The notes: generated by a model not told the origin, from the letters alone. 64,000 bases of DNA from Epinephelus fuscoguttatus (GCF_011397635.1 NC_064761.1:28747643-28811642), one strand, 5' to 3'; positions 1 through 10,904 are shown, counted from the first letter of the stretch. Program-made: numbers and translations.

Positions 1-970
1 GCATTTGCATGTAAACTGAGATAAACGGAGATAAACGGAGTTATAGGCAGTCGACGTCACAGTATGCGCCGGAACTTGCGCCTGTGTCAAAAGTACGACC
101 TATGTTGCAATGGTGACAATGGAGGGTCCATGTCATTGGTTCGACAGCCCATTGGTTCGACATCCCATCCCGTCCGACTGTCCGTGGTGCCGAACGGCTT
201 GCGGCGGACGTATGGTGTGCCGCGACCGGCTTGAGGTGGGGCAGGCTCACGGCTTATGTGTTTGTCACTTTCTTTTTCATTTTAACCCACACCATGATCT
301 TTTCCTGACCCTAACCAGACCTTAACCACAGGGCATCATGATGATTTCTGAACGGACTTCGGAACAATGAGTTTAATATGGTTGGAACAATGGGATGTCG
401 AACCAATGGGCAGTTCCCACAATGGATACATGGAAGGCTTGAGCTTCTCGTTACACTGCCACCTACAGGTTTGGCATGCTCTTGTGTATATATACATGGG
501 TAAGTGTAAACGAAGATCTTTTTGAAAACGGAGACGGTGAAATGTCCGTTTATGAAAATAGCCGGCCACGTGTAAACGGCCTCTGAGGAAGGCTTTTGTG
601 CCGAAACGCGTGGGCAGTTACCCACTTTCATCATGTTTTAACTTTTTCTAAATGAAACAGCCATTTTTTGAATAAAGGCTTTCTGTGCATTTAAAGAAGT
701 GTGCCTTAGATTTTCCTTTTTTTGATGTCTATATTCCCACCAAAGAGCACCTTCGTCACATGATTAGTTGAACCTTCTGAGCACTCTGGACTTTCTTTTT
801 GACACAGAAGGCAGAGTAGTCTGTTTCTGGACTGAGTAGTTAAATAACATGTAAGTTAGATGGTTACTGCAACGTCATTGTGATGGCGTCTTGTAAACCA
901 ATGAGGGTTGGGCAGAAGTAAGTGGGCCTGACACAAAACGCAAAACTTGCAGGACATGTATGTACTCCTG
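1..970. other. Intergenic stretch with repeat debris
   Basis: No coding exon could be supported here. It holds the MITE-like inverted repeat listed separately (148-410). Around 585-650 there is a segment ending in the phrase GTGCCGAAACGCGT, a kind of tail seen in old vertebrate interspersed repeats. I cannot assign it to a family. Short open frames in this stretch have no recognisable domains. Confidence 0.5.
148..410. repeat. MITE-like element with perfect 21-bp inverted ends
   Basis: The 21 bases at 148-168 (beginning CCCATTGGTTCGACATCCCA) are repeated as an exact reverse complement at 390-410. A further partial copy of the motif (CATTGGTTCGACAG) lies just upstream at 134-147. The 263-bp unit has no coding capacity. 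It looks like a small non-autonomous DNA element, but I could not identify the family or a target-site duplication. Confidence 0.55.
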
Positions 971-976
971 TTTATT
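971..976 (-). other. mrpl54: Candidate mrpl54 polyadenylation signal
   Basis: TTTATT on the plus strand reads AATAAA on the minus strand, about 630 bases past the mrpl54 stop codon. If used, 977-1607 is the mrpl54 3' UTR. The position is inferred; no transcript evidence is available. Confidence 0.35.
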
Positions 977-1607
977 TATGAGTTAGCAAAAAAGACAACA
1001 ACAGTGAACTGATTTGTGGCTGCATCAGCCGGCCATTTCTTTTCAGATATGGATATAAACAAACAAACAGAGAAAAACAAACGTGTAGAAATGAATCCAA
1101 TGCAATGCAGTATCTCTGAACCAAATACTGTAAAAAACACCTTTCTGAAATTGATAAAACAATCTCATTGTAAGGTTCTTTTAGTAGCTGTTGGGGAGCT
1201 TCAATCACATCCCAGGATTTTTGAAATTCGTCTACAATTTCTGGACAAATAGGCAAATACCATTTGCTTAAAACTGTGTCATACAATGGGAAGCAGCTGC
1301 TAAAGGGACCTGTTGGTGAGGCTGTTTTGCCACTGGCTGTTATCAAAGTCAAGACTGCTTATTATATTTAGTTTCTGTTGAGACTGTTTGGCGTTCGAGG
1401 CCTTACTCTGGTCGTGCTTTAACTTCATTACATAGTGAGTGTTAGGTTTTGTATTTCCCCCTTGTTTTTAACACAGCCAAGAAGGAGCTGTATATGCTGC
1501 TGGAAGTGGCAAAGAGTTGGTCTAATGTTATTTCATCAGGAAGCTGAACTTCTTCGACAGGTAATTCAGTCCACAGAGTCGAAGCCCTCTGTCAGTCCAG
1601 TGGGGGC

Positions 1608-3913
1608 CTAAAACTTCCGGCCTTTCTGTAATTTGTTGTAGCGCCAAATGTTCTCCTTCCTCAGACGCCTCCAATATTCCCAGGTGTCCTGGCTCAGCTC
1701 CTGCAGCTTTTTGGGTTCTCCCAGGTTGAACTGGAACAACCTGGGTGAATAAAATGAGAGGGGAAATCAGATCAGTGAAGATACATCAGTATTAGATTTA
1801 TTGGCCGAGTATGTTTGGGCATACAGGGAATTTGAGTTATTTTTTTTTTTTTTACATGTAAATACAGTTTTCACCCAGAAACAAATCTGAGTTGCACAGA
1901 CTGACATTACAGAGGAAAAACGTTTATAAAAACTGAACAGTGATTACAAGCTGTGTATTTTTGTCCATATAGTTGTACACTTTAATATGTTACCATTCTA
2001 GAGCACCTGATGTAATTCTAAGTTCCTGCTTTTCTCAAAATACCATTCAACTGCCAAAACTTCATGCCTGGGCTGCATTTAGTATATGTAGGTGGAGAGA
2101 GCAACAGGAAAAGTACAAAGTAGCATGTGATGCCTAAAAAGTTTTCGTGTTACTTACATAAATGTGAACATAAGTAACAATCCTTATTTGGGTAAAATGT
2201 GCACAGTTTTTCTGCTACGAAGAACATCAGAGGTGGGACCAAGTCACTGTTTTGCAAGTCACAAGTAAATTTTAAGTGTGGGCATTAAAGACCCAAATCA
2301 TGTCCTGAGTCAAGACAAGCAACTCCCGAGCCAAGTCGCAAGTCAAGACTGGCAAGTTCCAAGTCTTAATCTTTGAATTACGAGTTCTAAACAAGTCATA
2401 ATGTGCTCTTCACCACATGTAACACCATTTTTTTGCAAAAATAATGATGGTAATGACATACTAAATTCACCAAAATCATGAATGCTCTTATAAATTTGTA
2501 TATAATTTTAATACAAGTTTGTTGGAATTTTTTGCATCTCTGTCTGTAATTTTTGATCTGATTTTTAAGTATACTGCAATTCTGTTTTTGTTGACCACTT
2601 CATAGCTTTTGTTCATTCATTCATTTTCCGTAACAGCTTATCCTGTTAGGGGTCATGGGGGGCTGGAGCCTATACCAGATGACACTGGGCGAGAGGCGGA
2701 GTACACCCTGGACAGGTCGCCAGACTATCAAGAACCCAGAGAAAACCCACACTGACACAGGGAGAACATGCAAACTCTGCACAGAAGGGCTCCCCCACCC
2801 TGGGCTTGAACCAGAAACCCCCTTGCTGTGAGGCAACAATGCTAACCACTGCACCACCGTGCTACCATGAACTAATTATCTTAGGTCTAATTTTTTTCCC
2901 CAACTGGCACTCAGTAATGTAATGTTAGTTCTTTCTGGTTCTCTCTAGAAACTTGACTGGACGCTGTTGGATTGGCTCATAAACCTGGATCTGGGGAATT
3001 AAGTTCGACTTCCTGGGAATGAATTGTGTTACATTAGCTGAATGAGAAAATGACGGGAAATGACTTAATCAATTTTTTAATAACATACATCTTTGTACTT
3101 GGGGGAGGGTATCAAGTCACAAGTCATTAGTGTCTAAGTCTAAGTCGAGTTGCAAGACTTTTTTGATTTTGTCCAGTCTGAAGTCATCAAATTTGTGACT
3201 CGAGTCCACATATCTAAAGAACACATTTACTTATTGATTTTTTTTTTGTTGACAGATACATTGAAAAAGAGAAAGGGAAATTTGACAAAATGCTGAAAAA
3301 GTTCAATTATGATGAGAGAAAGCAAATGCAAAAGTGGCAATAATAAATAAAATGTGCGCCCTCACCACTCTGGATACTGCTCAGGAGGCTTCAGCTGGGG
3401 GTCCTCTCCTTGTTTGAAGATGTTGACCCCTACTGCATGAGAAGTAAGTCTGGCAGGGTCTTTACACACCTCTGGACCCTTCAGCTCTTCTTTCACCATG
3501 GTTTTTCCTTTCCCTTTGGCCACTGGAAAGGACAGAGAAGATATATTTGCATCACCATAGTGACAGATTGAATTCTACTGATGATTTAATGGCAGATGCA
3601 GACACAAGCGATTTAGTAGATGAACGAACTTTGAAAGGATATATAGATAATAAAATCCACCATTAGGTTTCCACTCTTAATCACATGAGTGTTACTGTAG
3701 ACAAAGTTAAACGTGTCAAGCAAAGCTAATGTACAAGCTGAACACAGAGACACTGAACAGAGATGTAACATGTCGTCTTTACTCACCAGCTTTCTTTGCA
3801 TATCCACATGTCTGTACTCTGTTTAATACGCTCGTCCTGCACAGCGACGTGGTACCGTTGGCTGTGACGCATTTAGTTATCGTGAATATCCTAAATAAAC
3901 TGTACCCTGACAT
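1608..3913 (-). CDS. mrpl54: Mitochondrial ribosomal protein mL54 (MRPL54)
   Basis: A component of the large subunit of the mitochondrial ribosome, made in the cytosol and imported. Minus-strand coding exons are 3787-3913, 3366-3522 and 1608-1740, totalling 417 nt = 138 aa, the same length as human MRPL54 as I remember it. The N-terminus (MSGYSLFRIFTITK) is a basic, hydrophobic presequence. The segment GYAKKAVAKGKGKT matches the start of the mature protein. The motif VGVNIFKQGEDPQLKP and the end EYWRRLRKENIWRYNKLQ are diagnostic. All splice sites are GT-AG and the phases join cleanly (1, then 2). The start at 3913 is the ATG that keeps the presequence in frame. The gene lies head to head with fam32a. 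Intron 2 (1741-3365) hosts a hAT-like MITE carrying a SINE. Confidence 0.93.
2228..3216. mobile_element. hAT-like non-autonomous element with nested SINE
   Basis: It starts CAGAGGTGGGACC and ends in a diverged inverted copy (reverse strand TAGATATGTGGAC). It is flanked by AAGAACAT at 2220-2227 and AAGAACAC at 3217-3224, a 7/8 match that fits the 8-bp target duplication of hAT elements. The interior is rich in AAGTC/CAAGTC tracts, typical of a very common teleost repeat. The piece at 2612-2866 is a later SINE-like insertion. It lies in mrpl54 intron 2. Confidence 0.65.
2612..2866 (-). repeat. tRNA-derived SINE-like repeat, internally deleted
   Basis: On the minus strand it begins GGTAGCACGGTGGTGCAGTG, followed by a box A-like TGGTTAGCA and a box B-like GGTTCAAGCCC, then the GAGTTTGCATGTTCTCCC body. 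This is a widespread teleost repeat. The middle section usual in other copies is missing, so this copy is short. It interrupts the MITE at 2228-3216 and is therefore younger than it. Confidence 0.65.
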
Positions 3914-4159
3914 ATTTACTGTAGGTTACTAAACACACACAGCATGCTACAGTTTGACATTCATAGTTCCTTCTACTTCCGTTTTCTGCTTTGTATTTAG
4001 CTCTGTTCAAAATTATATACTGCCCCCTGTGGACGGGAAGACACGCTGCAGGACGGCTGAGACAAGTAACGTCTTCAACCGACAGGTGGCAGCACCGCTG
4101 TACGTGCGTCACGTTCTTTAATAACAAAGCAGAAGAAGACGGTTGAGCGCTTGTCGAAG
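3914..4159. promoter_or_regulatory. Shared bidirectional promoter of mrpl54 and fam32a
   Basis: Only 246 bp separate the two start codons, and the genes point away from each other. An ETS/GABP-type ACTTCCG lies at 3975-3981. GABP (NRF-2) sites are well known in promoters of nuclear-encoded mitochondrial genes. There is no clear TATA box. That the promoter is shared is inferred from geometry alone. Confidence 0.6.
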
Positions 4160-6704
4160 ATGTCCGAGTACGCCACCGTACAGAAGAGTGCCCTGAAAAT
4201 AAAGGGTTTAGGAAGCATTTCAGCAGGTAAAAAGTAAGTATTTCGACATTTGGTGACATTATTTGAAAGAGACAATTCGTTTTAATGGATAAAAATACTT
4301 AAATAGACAGTCGCAGCCGATGAAAGCACCTGGTAAACAGGCGAGGCTAATGTTAGCATGTTTGCTAACAGAGCAGCAGTGCTACGTTAACGTTTCTGAG
4401 ATGCTGTAAGTACGATAACGTGATATTTGGGCAAATTCATCGTCAAAATAGCACTGTGGGGTGAAAAACCACTAATCCCATCTATGACCTTTGTTCCCTG
4501 TGACAGTATGGAGTTTTACAGTTAAGGCTAAGAACACTAAAGCTAACGTTAGCTGCGTTATCATAACACAAGGTATTAACACGATCTCAACATATCAGTC
4601 AATTATTTATTCGTCGTATGGAAATAATACAAGGCACATCTCTAGTGAAATGTGAGGCCATTAGCTCTTATACCTCGTTTACGGTCATTAAGTCAATCTT
4701 TACGTCTTCTTATATTGATGGCAGCTGCTTTATAGTTGTCCATGCTTCCGGATGGTTCTGGTAATCCCTGGCCTCTGGTTGTCCACAAACCCTGACCTCA
4801 ACATGACCTCAAACTAATTTTGAAATACATAATATGAACAGACAGCACATGATAAATAATGCAACATACTCAGAAACTCATAAAGATAATATAAACTGTA
4901 CCCAGTGGTGGAATGCAACTAAACACATTTACTCATGTACTGTAAGCACAAGTATGAGTCTTTCCTTCTCATAACATGTTCTACCTCTACTCCACGACAT
5001 TCATCTGACAGCTTTAGTTAATAGTTACGTACTGCCATTCCTCCGAAGAGAACTGCAGGCAGGAGGACAAAACTGTGGTAGCGTGGGCACAAGTATCAGC
5101 CGACACAGTCAAGTCTCAAGTCATGAATATCGAGTCAAAGTGAAGTCAAGTCTCCCTTAGTGTTGCAAGTGACTCTCAAGTCCTCAAATTTGCAACCCGA
5201 GTCGGACTTGAGTCAAGTCATGTGACTCATGTCCCCCACCTCTGCTATTCAGACTACTGTTAGTTATCTACATTCGATCATGTGTCTGTACAAGTGTCAT
5301 CATCTTTGTCTGTCATTGCCTGTTGATGGGAGTGGTCAGCCTGGAAAGTCTCTGGTCAACTAACTTTCCATCACCTATCTGGTTTTCTCAGGAAGAAGAA
5401 GAAGGACAAGGAGAGTAAGCATCGCTTGGAGCAGGTCGCGACCAGTCAAAATGACGAGGAGGTGAAAACCAAGAAAGCTTATGTTGACAAAAGAACACCA
5501 GCACAAATTGCCTTTGACAAGATGCAAGAGAAGAGGGTAAGTTATAGCTGTCCAGCATTAAAAAGCTGCAGTGATTGGTTAAGGGGTTGATGCATAGCTA
5601 ATAAAAGTTGTAACAAGCTATAGAAGTCAAATTTAGTAAAAGTGAACCATAGGCTAGCCAAAAAAAACCCCAAATGCTTTAATGCAATCTGCCACAATGC
5701 CATAATACAATAAAGATCCATACTTGGACACAGCCCAGCAATAAGCAAACCAGTTGCACATAGCAGGGTTGTTTTAAGCACAAACAGCATGAGCTTAAAG
5801 CAATACTTTTACAAAAACATAAACAGCAGTCCAAAAGACCTGCTGGATGTGAAAGACAGGCATACCGTCAAATGAAGATTTTGCTCAGTTAGCTTCAGAA
5901 CCAGCAGTGCTGGAGCGGAACAGAAAACCCCAAATTATACATGTGGTTGTAGATTATCAACCGATGTGCTGTTTTGAACTTTTTGAACTGTAATGTTTTA
6001 AATACCACTGAGTGCGATAGACAACTGTGTTTAATAAAAATTTTAGCACATCAGAGTAATCCCATCCTGAAATGCTTTTTGATAAAATCATTTGTTAGCT
6101 CAGATAAGGTTAATGACATTGATGGTCTCAGTTTATTAGTCTTCACATCATGACAGTGTTTATCAGCCCTGTTCTACTCTGAGGACAAAGTTCATCATTT
6201 GAAACAGTGAATGTTGCGACATAATGTATGGTGGAGCAGAAACATAGTGAAGCACCATAACGTATACTGCGCAAAAACGTGTGATGATTTAATAAAACAC
6301 ATAGCCATCATGTGAGTAGAATATCTTACAGGCAGTTGCAGTGATTTCATAGCAGTAAGGCAGTTTGAGCATGTGATTTATTGCTAACAGGTGACACTTA
6401 AAAAAAACCTCAGCTGTTTTGCAGTGCCCCTGTTTTCTTGAGTTTGGGGGTGTTTAATGTAGTTGTGTCTAGTATTATACTGAAAGTGATGTGTTTCTGG
6501 AGGTGTTTAGTGATAATGTATATTTGTTAAGGCTTCTTTTGTATTAATTTTTTCTCTCTCTCTTTCCCTACAGCAAATGGAGAGGATTTTGAACAAGGCA
6601 TCAAAGACACACAAACTCAGAGTTGAGGTATGTCAAGTCAGACCTGGCATTGCACTATTTCACCATGAAACATTTATTCAAGCACATTATGGGATATCAA
6701 ACCA

Positions 6705-6770
<66 letters not shown>

Positions 6771-7421
6771 TATTATGGCAATATTCAACTGGGCTTAAAC
6801 AAAAAGTTATGAATGAATTTTTAATTGACTCTGCCAGTATGTTGTACGCACCCATTTCCTCATAAGAGATAAACTAGCTTAAAAATGTTATTTAATTAAA
6901 AAAAAAAAACTTTACAGGGAACCTATGTGTCGCCCTTCACATGTAGAAATTGTAAGTGTGCGACACATCAAGGCCCTGATCGGCAGCCTGCGTGAGAGAT
7001 AACATTTAAAAGGAGAAAGCCGTGAGTGGGACAATGAATCGCTTTATTGTACGGAGTAAATTACAACAAAGCACTAGTGAAGACGACCTACTACCAAAAG
7101 AAGACAGCATCATGAAAGCTACCAGTCTGATTATTGTCTTATGTCATGATAAGAGCGATAATGCACATCATAGAACGTCTTGTGCACAGATACAAATACA
7201 GGTGTGCCTTGAGATTTCAGCTTGCTCTCTAGTGCACCTTGGGCTCACAAAGTTAGAATACCAAAGCTGTAGAATATACATTAGTCGAAATGATTTCAGA
7301 TTTGCAAACAGAGAAATTTTATCAAAATTGAATGCATCTTCCTCTTTCACAGGATTTCAATCGCCACCTGGACACCCTGACAGAGCATTATGACATCCCC
7401 AAGGTCAGCTGGACCAAATAG
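4160..7421 (+). CDS. fam32a: FAM32A, spliceosome-associated small basic protein
   Basis: FAM32A is a nuclear protein of late spliceosomes; in human complexes its tail reaches into the active site and favours exon ligation. Exons are 4160-4233, 5392-5536, 6574-6627 and 7353-7421 (342 nt, 113 aa; human 112). The N-terminus MSEYATVQKSALKIKG is diverged. A lysine-rich stretch follows, then the conserved DKRTPAQIAFDKMQEKRQME and the nearly invariant end HLDTLTEHYDIPKVSWTK. The exon 1 donor was placed at GTAAGT (4234) because it preserves frame and the lysine run. Intron 1 carries repeat fragments at 4903-5244, and intron 3 a TA/CA microsatellite. It shares its promoter region with mrpl54 and converges on fh. 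Confidence 0.94.
4903..5035 (+). repeat. Fragment of a common teleost MITE (CAGTGGTGGAA type)
   Basis: The segment starts CAGTGGTGGAATGCAACTAA and includes TTTACTCATGTACTGTAAG and CTCTACTCCACGACATTCAT. From memory these belong to a very abundant fish repeat built around 'acttaagtacattt' and 'ctactccactacatt' phrases. Only the left part is present. Confidence 0.5.
5100..5244 (-). repeat. Truncated copy of the CAGAGGTGG hAT-like family
   Basis: Repeated CAAGTC tracts end in GTCCCCCACCTCTG, the reverse complement of the family's CAGAGGTGGG terminus. It is the same family as the longer element in mrpl54 intron 2 and the fragment at 23060-23304. It lies in fam32a intron 1. Confidence 0.5.
6709..6769. 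repeat. (TA)n(CA)n microsatellite
   Basis: A run of TA dinucleotides passes directly into a CA run, in fam32a intron 3. Length polymorphism is expected. Confidence 0.9.
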
Positions 7422-7570
7422 AAGAGGAGCAAACGCTCATTTTATTTTGTTTTTACCACTTGTACAAAACTCTTGCACATGTATTTTTGTTTGCTTATTT
7501 TATATAATTACAATTACAGTTCCCTCAATTGGCATTCAGTCATTCTTATGTTTGAGCTTCTGATGTATAC

Positions 7571-7576
7571 AATAAA
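7571..7576 (+). other. fam32a: fam32a polyadenylation signal
   Basis: Canonical AATAAA about 150 bases after the fam32a stop codon, followed by TTCATTCTTATCCTCTGTGC, a T-rich downstream stretch. Confidence 0.6.
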
Positions 7577-7683
7577 GGATTTGAGTTCATTCTTATCCTC
7601 TGTGCTTCTCTTTTTACTTTGCATACCTCCATGTGATTTGACCATATTGAAAATCAGCTAATATTACATACATTTAAAATAAA

Positions 7684-7717
<34 letters not shown>

Positions 7718-8286
7718 AAAACAACAGAAATTAGAAGACAGATGCCAGAAACCAGAATATACTTGTATTTTAATGAATACATGTTGCACAGATGGCACAT
7801 ATACTGTAAACCAGAGCATACAGAGCAGAGTAGTTCCTGTTGGATCATTTGGGACGGCAGTGTGAACATGTGAGCTACCCTGAAGGTACCAACTGATAGC
7901 TGAGGAGTCTTTAAGACTTTAAATACCAAAACCAACAAGTTGGGAAACAAATTGACACATTTAACTCCCACAGAAAGTTGTATTGATGGTAAAACATAGT
8001 TGTGATGTGGAGTGACAGTATGACGAAAGACATACAGGTGTTGTGTGACAAACCCTGGTCAAGAAGTGTGTAACAGTGTATGTTTAACACTGACAGTATG
8101 CAAAATAGAAGCTGTATCGAACAACAGTAAAGGATTCCCAAAATTTTGATATGAGACGAGATGTTGAGGGTTCAGAGAATGTTTTGCTTGTTCAGTTCAG
8201 TCTCTTTGATTTAATTTGAAACTGTCTTTTCCCACACTAGAAAGTGTATCTTCTTTGTCTTGTAGTGCTTGTCATGTTGTCAGAGT
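7577..8286. other. Convergent spacer between fam32a and fh
   Basis: This is the space between the 3' ends of fam32a (+) and fh (-). It holds a TG microsatellite at 7685-7714 and probably the fh 3' UTR. A minus-strand ATTAAA (plus TTTAAT at about 7768) could end the fh transcript. No gene was seen. Confidence 0.4.
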
Positions 8287-9786
8287 TCACTTTGGCCCCA
8301 GCATTTCACTCGGCTTCACCCACTGGTCAAACTGCTCCTCCGTCAGGTATCCCAGCTCCACGGCCACGGCCTTCAGCGTGGACCCCTTCTTGTGAGCCGT
8401 CTTGGCGATGGTGGCTGCCTTGTCGTAACCGATGTGTTCGTTGAGCGCCGTGACCAACATGAGAGACTCGTTCATGAGCTTGTTGATCCTCTCCGTGTTG
8501 GCCTGGATGCCCACCACGCAGTTGTTGGTGAAGGAGACGGACGCGTCGCCGAGCAGCCGAGCCGAGTTCAGCACGTTCTTGATCATCATGGGTTTGAAGA
8601 CGTTGAGCTCGAAGTGTCCGTTGCTGCCTCCGATGGTGACTGCGACGTGGTTGCCCATCACCTGGGCTGCGACCATGGTCATGGCCTCGCACTGGGTGGG
8701 GTTCACCTTCCCTGGCATGATGCTGCTTCCCGGTTCGTTCTCGGGTAAGATGAGCTCTCCGAGGCCTGAGCGAGGTCCTGACCCCAGGAAGCGGATGTCA
8801 TTGGCGATCTTCATCATGCTGACAGCCACTGTGTTCAGAGCTCCACTCAGCTCCACCAGAGCATCATGGGCCGCCAGAGCTTCGAACTTGTTGGGAGCGG
8901 TGACGAACGGCAGGCCTGTGAGAGAAGAGACAGTGGAGGCGACTTTCTCAGCGAAGCCAATGCGGGTGTTGAGTCCAGTCCCTACTGCTGTGCCTCCTGC
9001 CGCCAGCTCATACACCCTGGGCATGGCGGCCTTCACTCTCTCAATGCTGTACTTCACTTGCTGGACGTAGCCGCCGAACTCCTGTCCCAGCGACAGAGGA
9101 ACCGCATCTTGAGTATGTGTGCGTCCAATCTTGATGATGTCTTTGAACTCTTCAGCCTTGGCAGCCAGGGCGTCGTGCAGCGTCTGCAGGCCAGGCAGCA
9201 GGACGTGATGGACCTCTGTGGCTGCAGCAATGTGCATGGCAGTGGGGAAGGTGTCATTGGAGCTCTGACTCTTGTTGACATGATCATTGGGGTGGACGGG
9301 ATCCTTGGAGCCTAGTTTGCCCCCCATGATCTCAATAGCTCTGTTGCTGATCACCTCATTGACGTTCATGTTGCTCTGAGTCCCAGATCCAGTCTGCCAC
9401 ACCACCAGAGGGAAATGATCATCCAGTTTACCAGCTGAAACCTCATCTGCAGCCTGGATGATTGCATTTGCGATCTTTGGGTCCAGGCCGAACTCCTTGT
9501 TCACCTCAGCAGCCGCTCTCTTCAGGATGCCAAAGGCCTTGATCACTTGGATTGGCATTCTCTCACTTGGACCCCCTATCTTGAAGTTCATGGTGGATCT
9601 GACAGTCTGAGCACCGTAGTACTTGTCAACTGGGACCTTGAGCTCACCAAACGTGTCCCGCTCGATCCTGTACTCTGAGCTGGCCATCCTGGACGTGCAC
9701 AAGAGGAGTTTGGAGTTGACGCTGACTCTTTGTAAAGTCAGGAGGTTGCAGTTAAACTGCTGGACGCGCCGAAGAGACCGAATCAT
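8287..9786 (-). CDS. fh: Fumarate hydratase, intronless
   Basis: A class II fumarase converts fumarate to L-malate in the TCA cycle; a cytosolic form handles fumarate from amino-acid and purine metabolism and the DNA damage response. One uninterrupted frame encodes 499 aa (human 510). After an N-terminal mitochondrial presequence ([16 protein letters not shown]) the mature part follows human FH without visible gaps. It includes [22 protein letters not shown] and the fumarase/lyase signature [16 protein letters not shown] at about residues 352-367, and ends [10 protein letters not shown] chose the ATG at 9786 because it opens a plausible presequence; an in-frame ATG 12 codons upstream (9822) is possible. 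The ATG at 9687 (MASSEYRIE) would give a cytosolic protein. Human FH is interrupted by several introns, so the lack of introns is notable. No sign of decay was seen. Confidence 0.95.
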   Translation of the reverse strand: MIRSLRRVQQFNCNLLTLQRVSVNSKLLLCTSRMASSEYRIERDTFGELKVPVDKYYGAQTVRSTMNFKIGGPSERMPIQVIKAFGILKRAAAEVNKEFGLDPKIANAIIQAADEVSAGKLDDHFPLVVWQTGSGTQSNMNVNEVISNRAIEIMGGKLGSKDPVHPNDHVNKSQSSNDTFPTAMHIAAATEVHHVLLPGLQTLHDALAAKAEEFKDIIKIGRTHTQDAVPLSLGQEFGGYVQQVKYSIERVKAAMPRVYELAAGGTAVGTGLNTRIGFAEKVASTVSSLTGLPFVTAPNKFEALAAHDALVELSGALNTVAVSMMKIANDIRFLGSGPRSGLGELILPENEPGSSIMPGKVNPTQCEAMTMVAAQVMGNHVAVTIGGSNGHFELNVFKPMMIKNVLNSARLLGDASVSFTNNCVVGIQANTERINKLMNESLMLVTALNEHIGYDKAATIAKTAHKKGSTLKAVAVELGYLTEEQFDQWVKPSEMLGPK

Positions 9787-10000
9787 GGCTTCGCAGTAGA
9801 GGTGAATCCGGGGGGAGGTCAATGCAGCCTTCCACAGTGTGACCTGTTATTGGCTGAAGAGGAAACTGATCGCGAGGCAGCCAATAGCGAGGCAAGAGAG
9901 GCGGGACTTCCGCTGTGGCTGTCGTATCGGGTGGAAGTGATCCGGCTGTTTCATCCGGATCAGTGAAGCGTCTCACAACACTGCACGTTTGTACTTCCGG
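9787..10000 (-). promoter_or_regulatory. fh: fh promoter region
   Basis: GC-rich sequence upstream of fh with CCAAT motifs in both orientations (ATTGG near 9848, CCAAT near 9881) and ETS/GABP-type sites, including ACTTCCGG at 9993-10000 and GACTTCCGC near 9905. There is no TATA box. The make-up suits a nuclear gene for a mitochondrial enzyme. Binding is inferred from motifs only. Confidence 0.45.
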
Positions 10001-10896
10001 TTTGACAATTTACTTTGTAGAATAAAAGTGACGAATTTTACATATATGAATTAAAAATGTGTATATTTAATTTATCCAACAGACCAACTTTTAAAGAATT
10101 TAAGATATGATATTTCAGACACATATAGATTTTATAATATTAGCATAGAAACATTTATGGCCATCTACAATGTCTTGAAAACTGGTTTTAAGTTGTTTTG
10201 TGGGCCCCTGTTTATTTCAGTATTTTTTTTTTATTTTTCATTAATGCCTCACATCTTTAATCTTTATATAATTTTGTCATTATAATTACTGTAATAATAT
10301 TTTTTAATTTATAATCAAATAATGATTTATATTTATAATTTTACTGATTATAATTTTTATCTTTAATTTGAATAAACCAATCCCCCCCCCCCCCCCCACC
10401 CCCCCTACCTCCCCACCCCCTAACATCTTCACATCTGTCTACGTGTTACATTACACATCTTTGGGGCTATTTCCGTACATTGCATATTATTTTTATTCTT
10501 AATACTGTGAACTTTAGCGCAGAATATATTTTAGCTGATTACTGATCAGTTCTTTCATTAAAATCAATTACACACATTTTAATAACATTTTTTTTATATA
10601 TATATATATTTTTATTGTAATTTATTTCTTTTTTTGTTGTTTTATTTGTCAGTGCACCAAAACATAAAAGCAAATTCTTGAAAACCTACTTGGCAATAAA
10701 GTGGATTCTGTTACTGTCAGAATTTGCAACATAATGCACACTGTTTGTGTAATATATATAATGACAATGGATCATATGCAAGTTGACTATATTTGATAAA
10801 GGTGATATACTTAACTCCTCTACTGTGCATGGACCCAAATAGGGACGAACCCCCCACAATTAGGACTGTATTATTCTAATGTGTAATGAATATACA
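10001..10896. other. AT-rich intergenic stretch
   Basis: A strongly AT-rich spacer between the divergent fh and hdgfl2 genes, broken only by the polypyrimidine/C-run at 10382-10420. No gene or recognisable repeat family was found. Confidence 0.5.
10382..10420. repeat. Poly-C tract (G-quadruplex capable on minus strand)
   Basis: Sixteen consecutive C residues are followed by further C runs of 4-6 separated by A, CTA and TCT-type spacers. The minus strand therefore has several runs of four or more G with short loops. Confidence 0.8.
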
Positions 10897-10904
10897 CTCT
10901 ACAG

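Noticed and set aside
585-660. Possible end of a larger retroelement (GTGCCGAAACGCGT motif)
   Set aside because: Too short and no companion parts visible, so no family can be assigned.
972-1352. Open frame of 126 codons on the minus strand, with another coding-looking stretch at about 1450-1570
   Set aside because: It lacks an ATG start, has no family I recognise, is not joined by plausible splice sites, and lies between the mrpl54 stop and a minus-strand AATAAA, so it is most simply mrpl54 3' UTR. A homology search with the two peptides would settle it.
2621-2857. Minus-strand open frame resembling proteins often predicted in fish genomes
   Set aside because: It is the translation of a SINE-like repeat and is not a gene.
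8269-9315. Several long open frames on the plus strand opposite fh
   Set aside because: They are antisense shadows of the GC-rich fh coding sequence and show no conserved domain.
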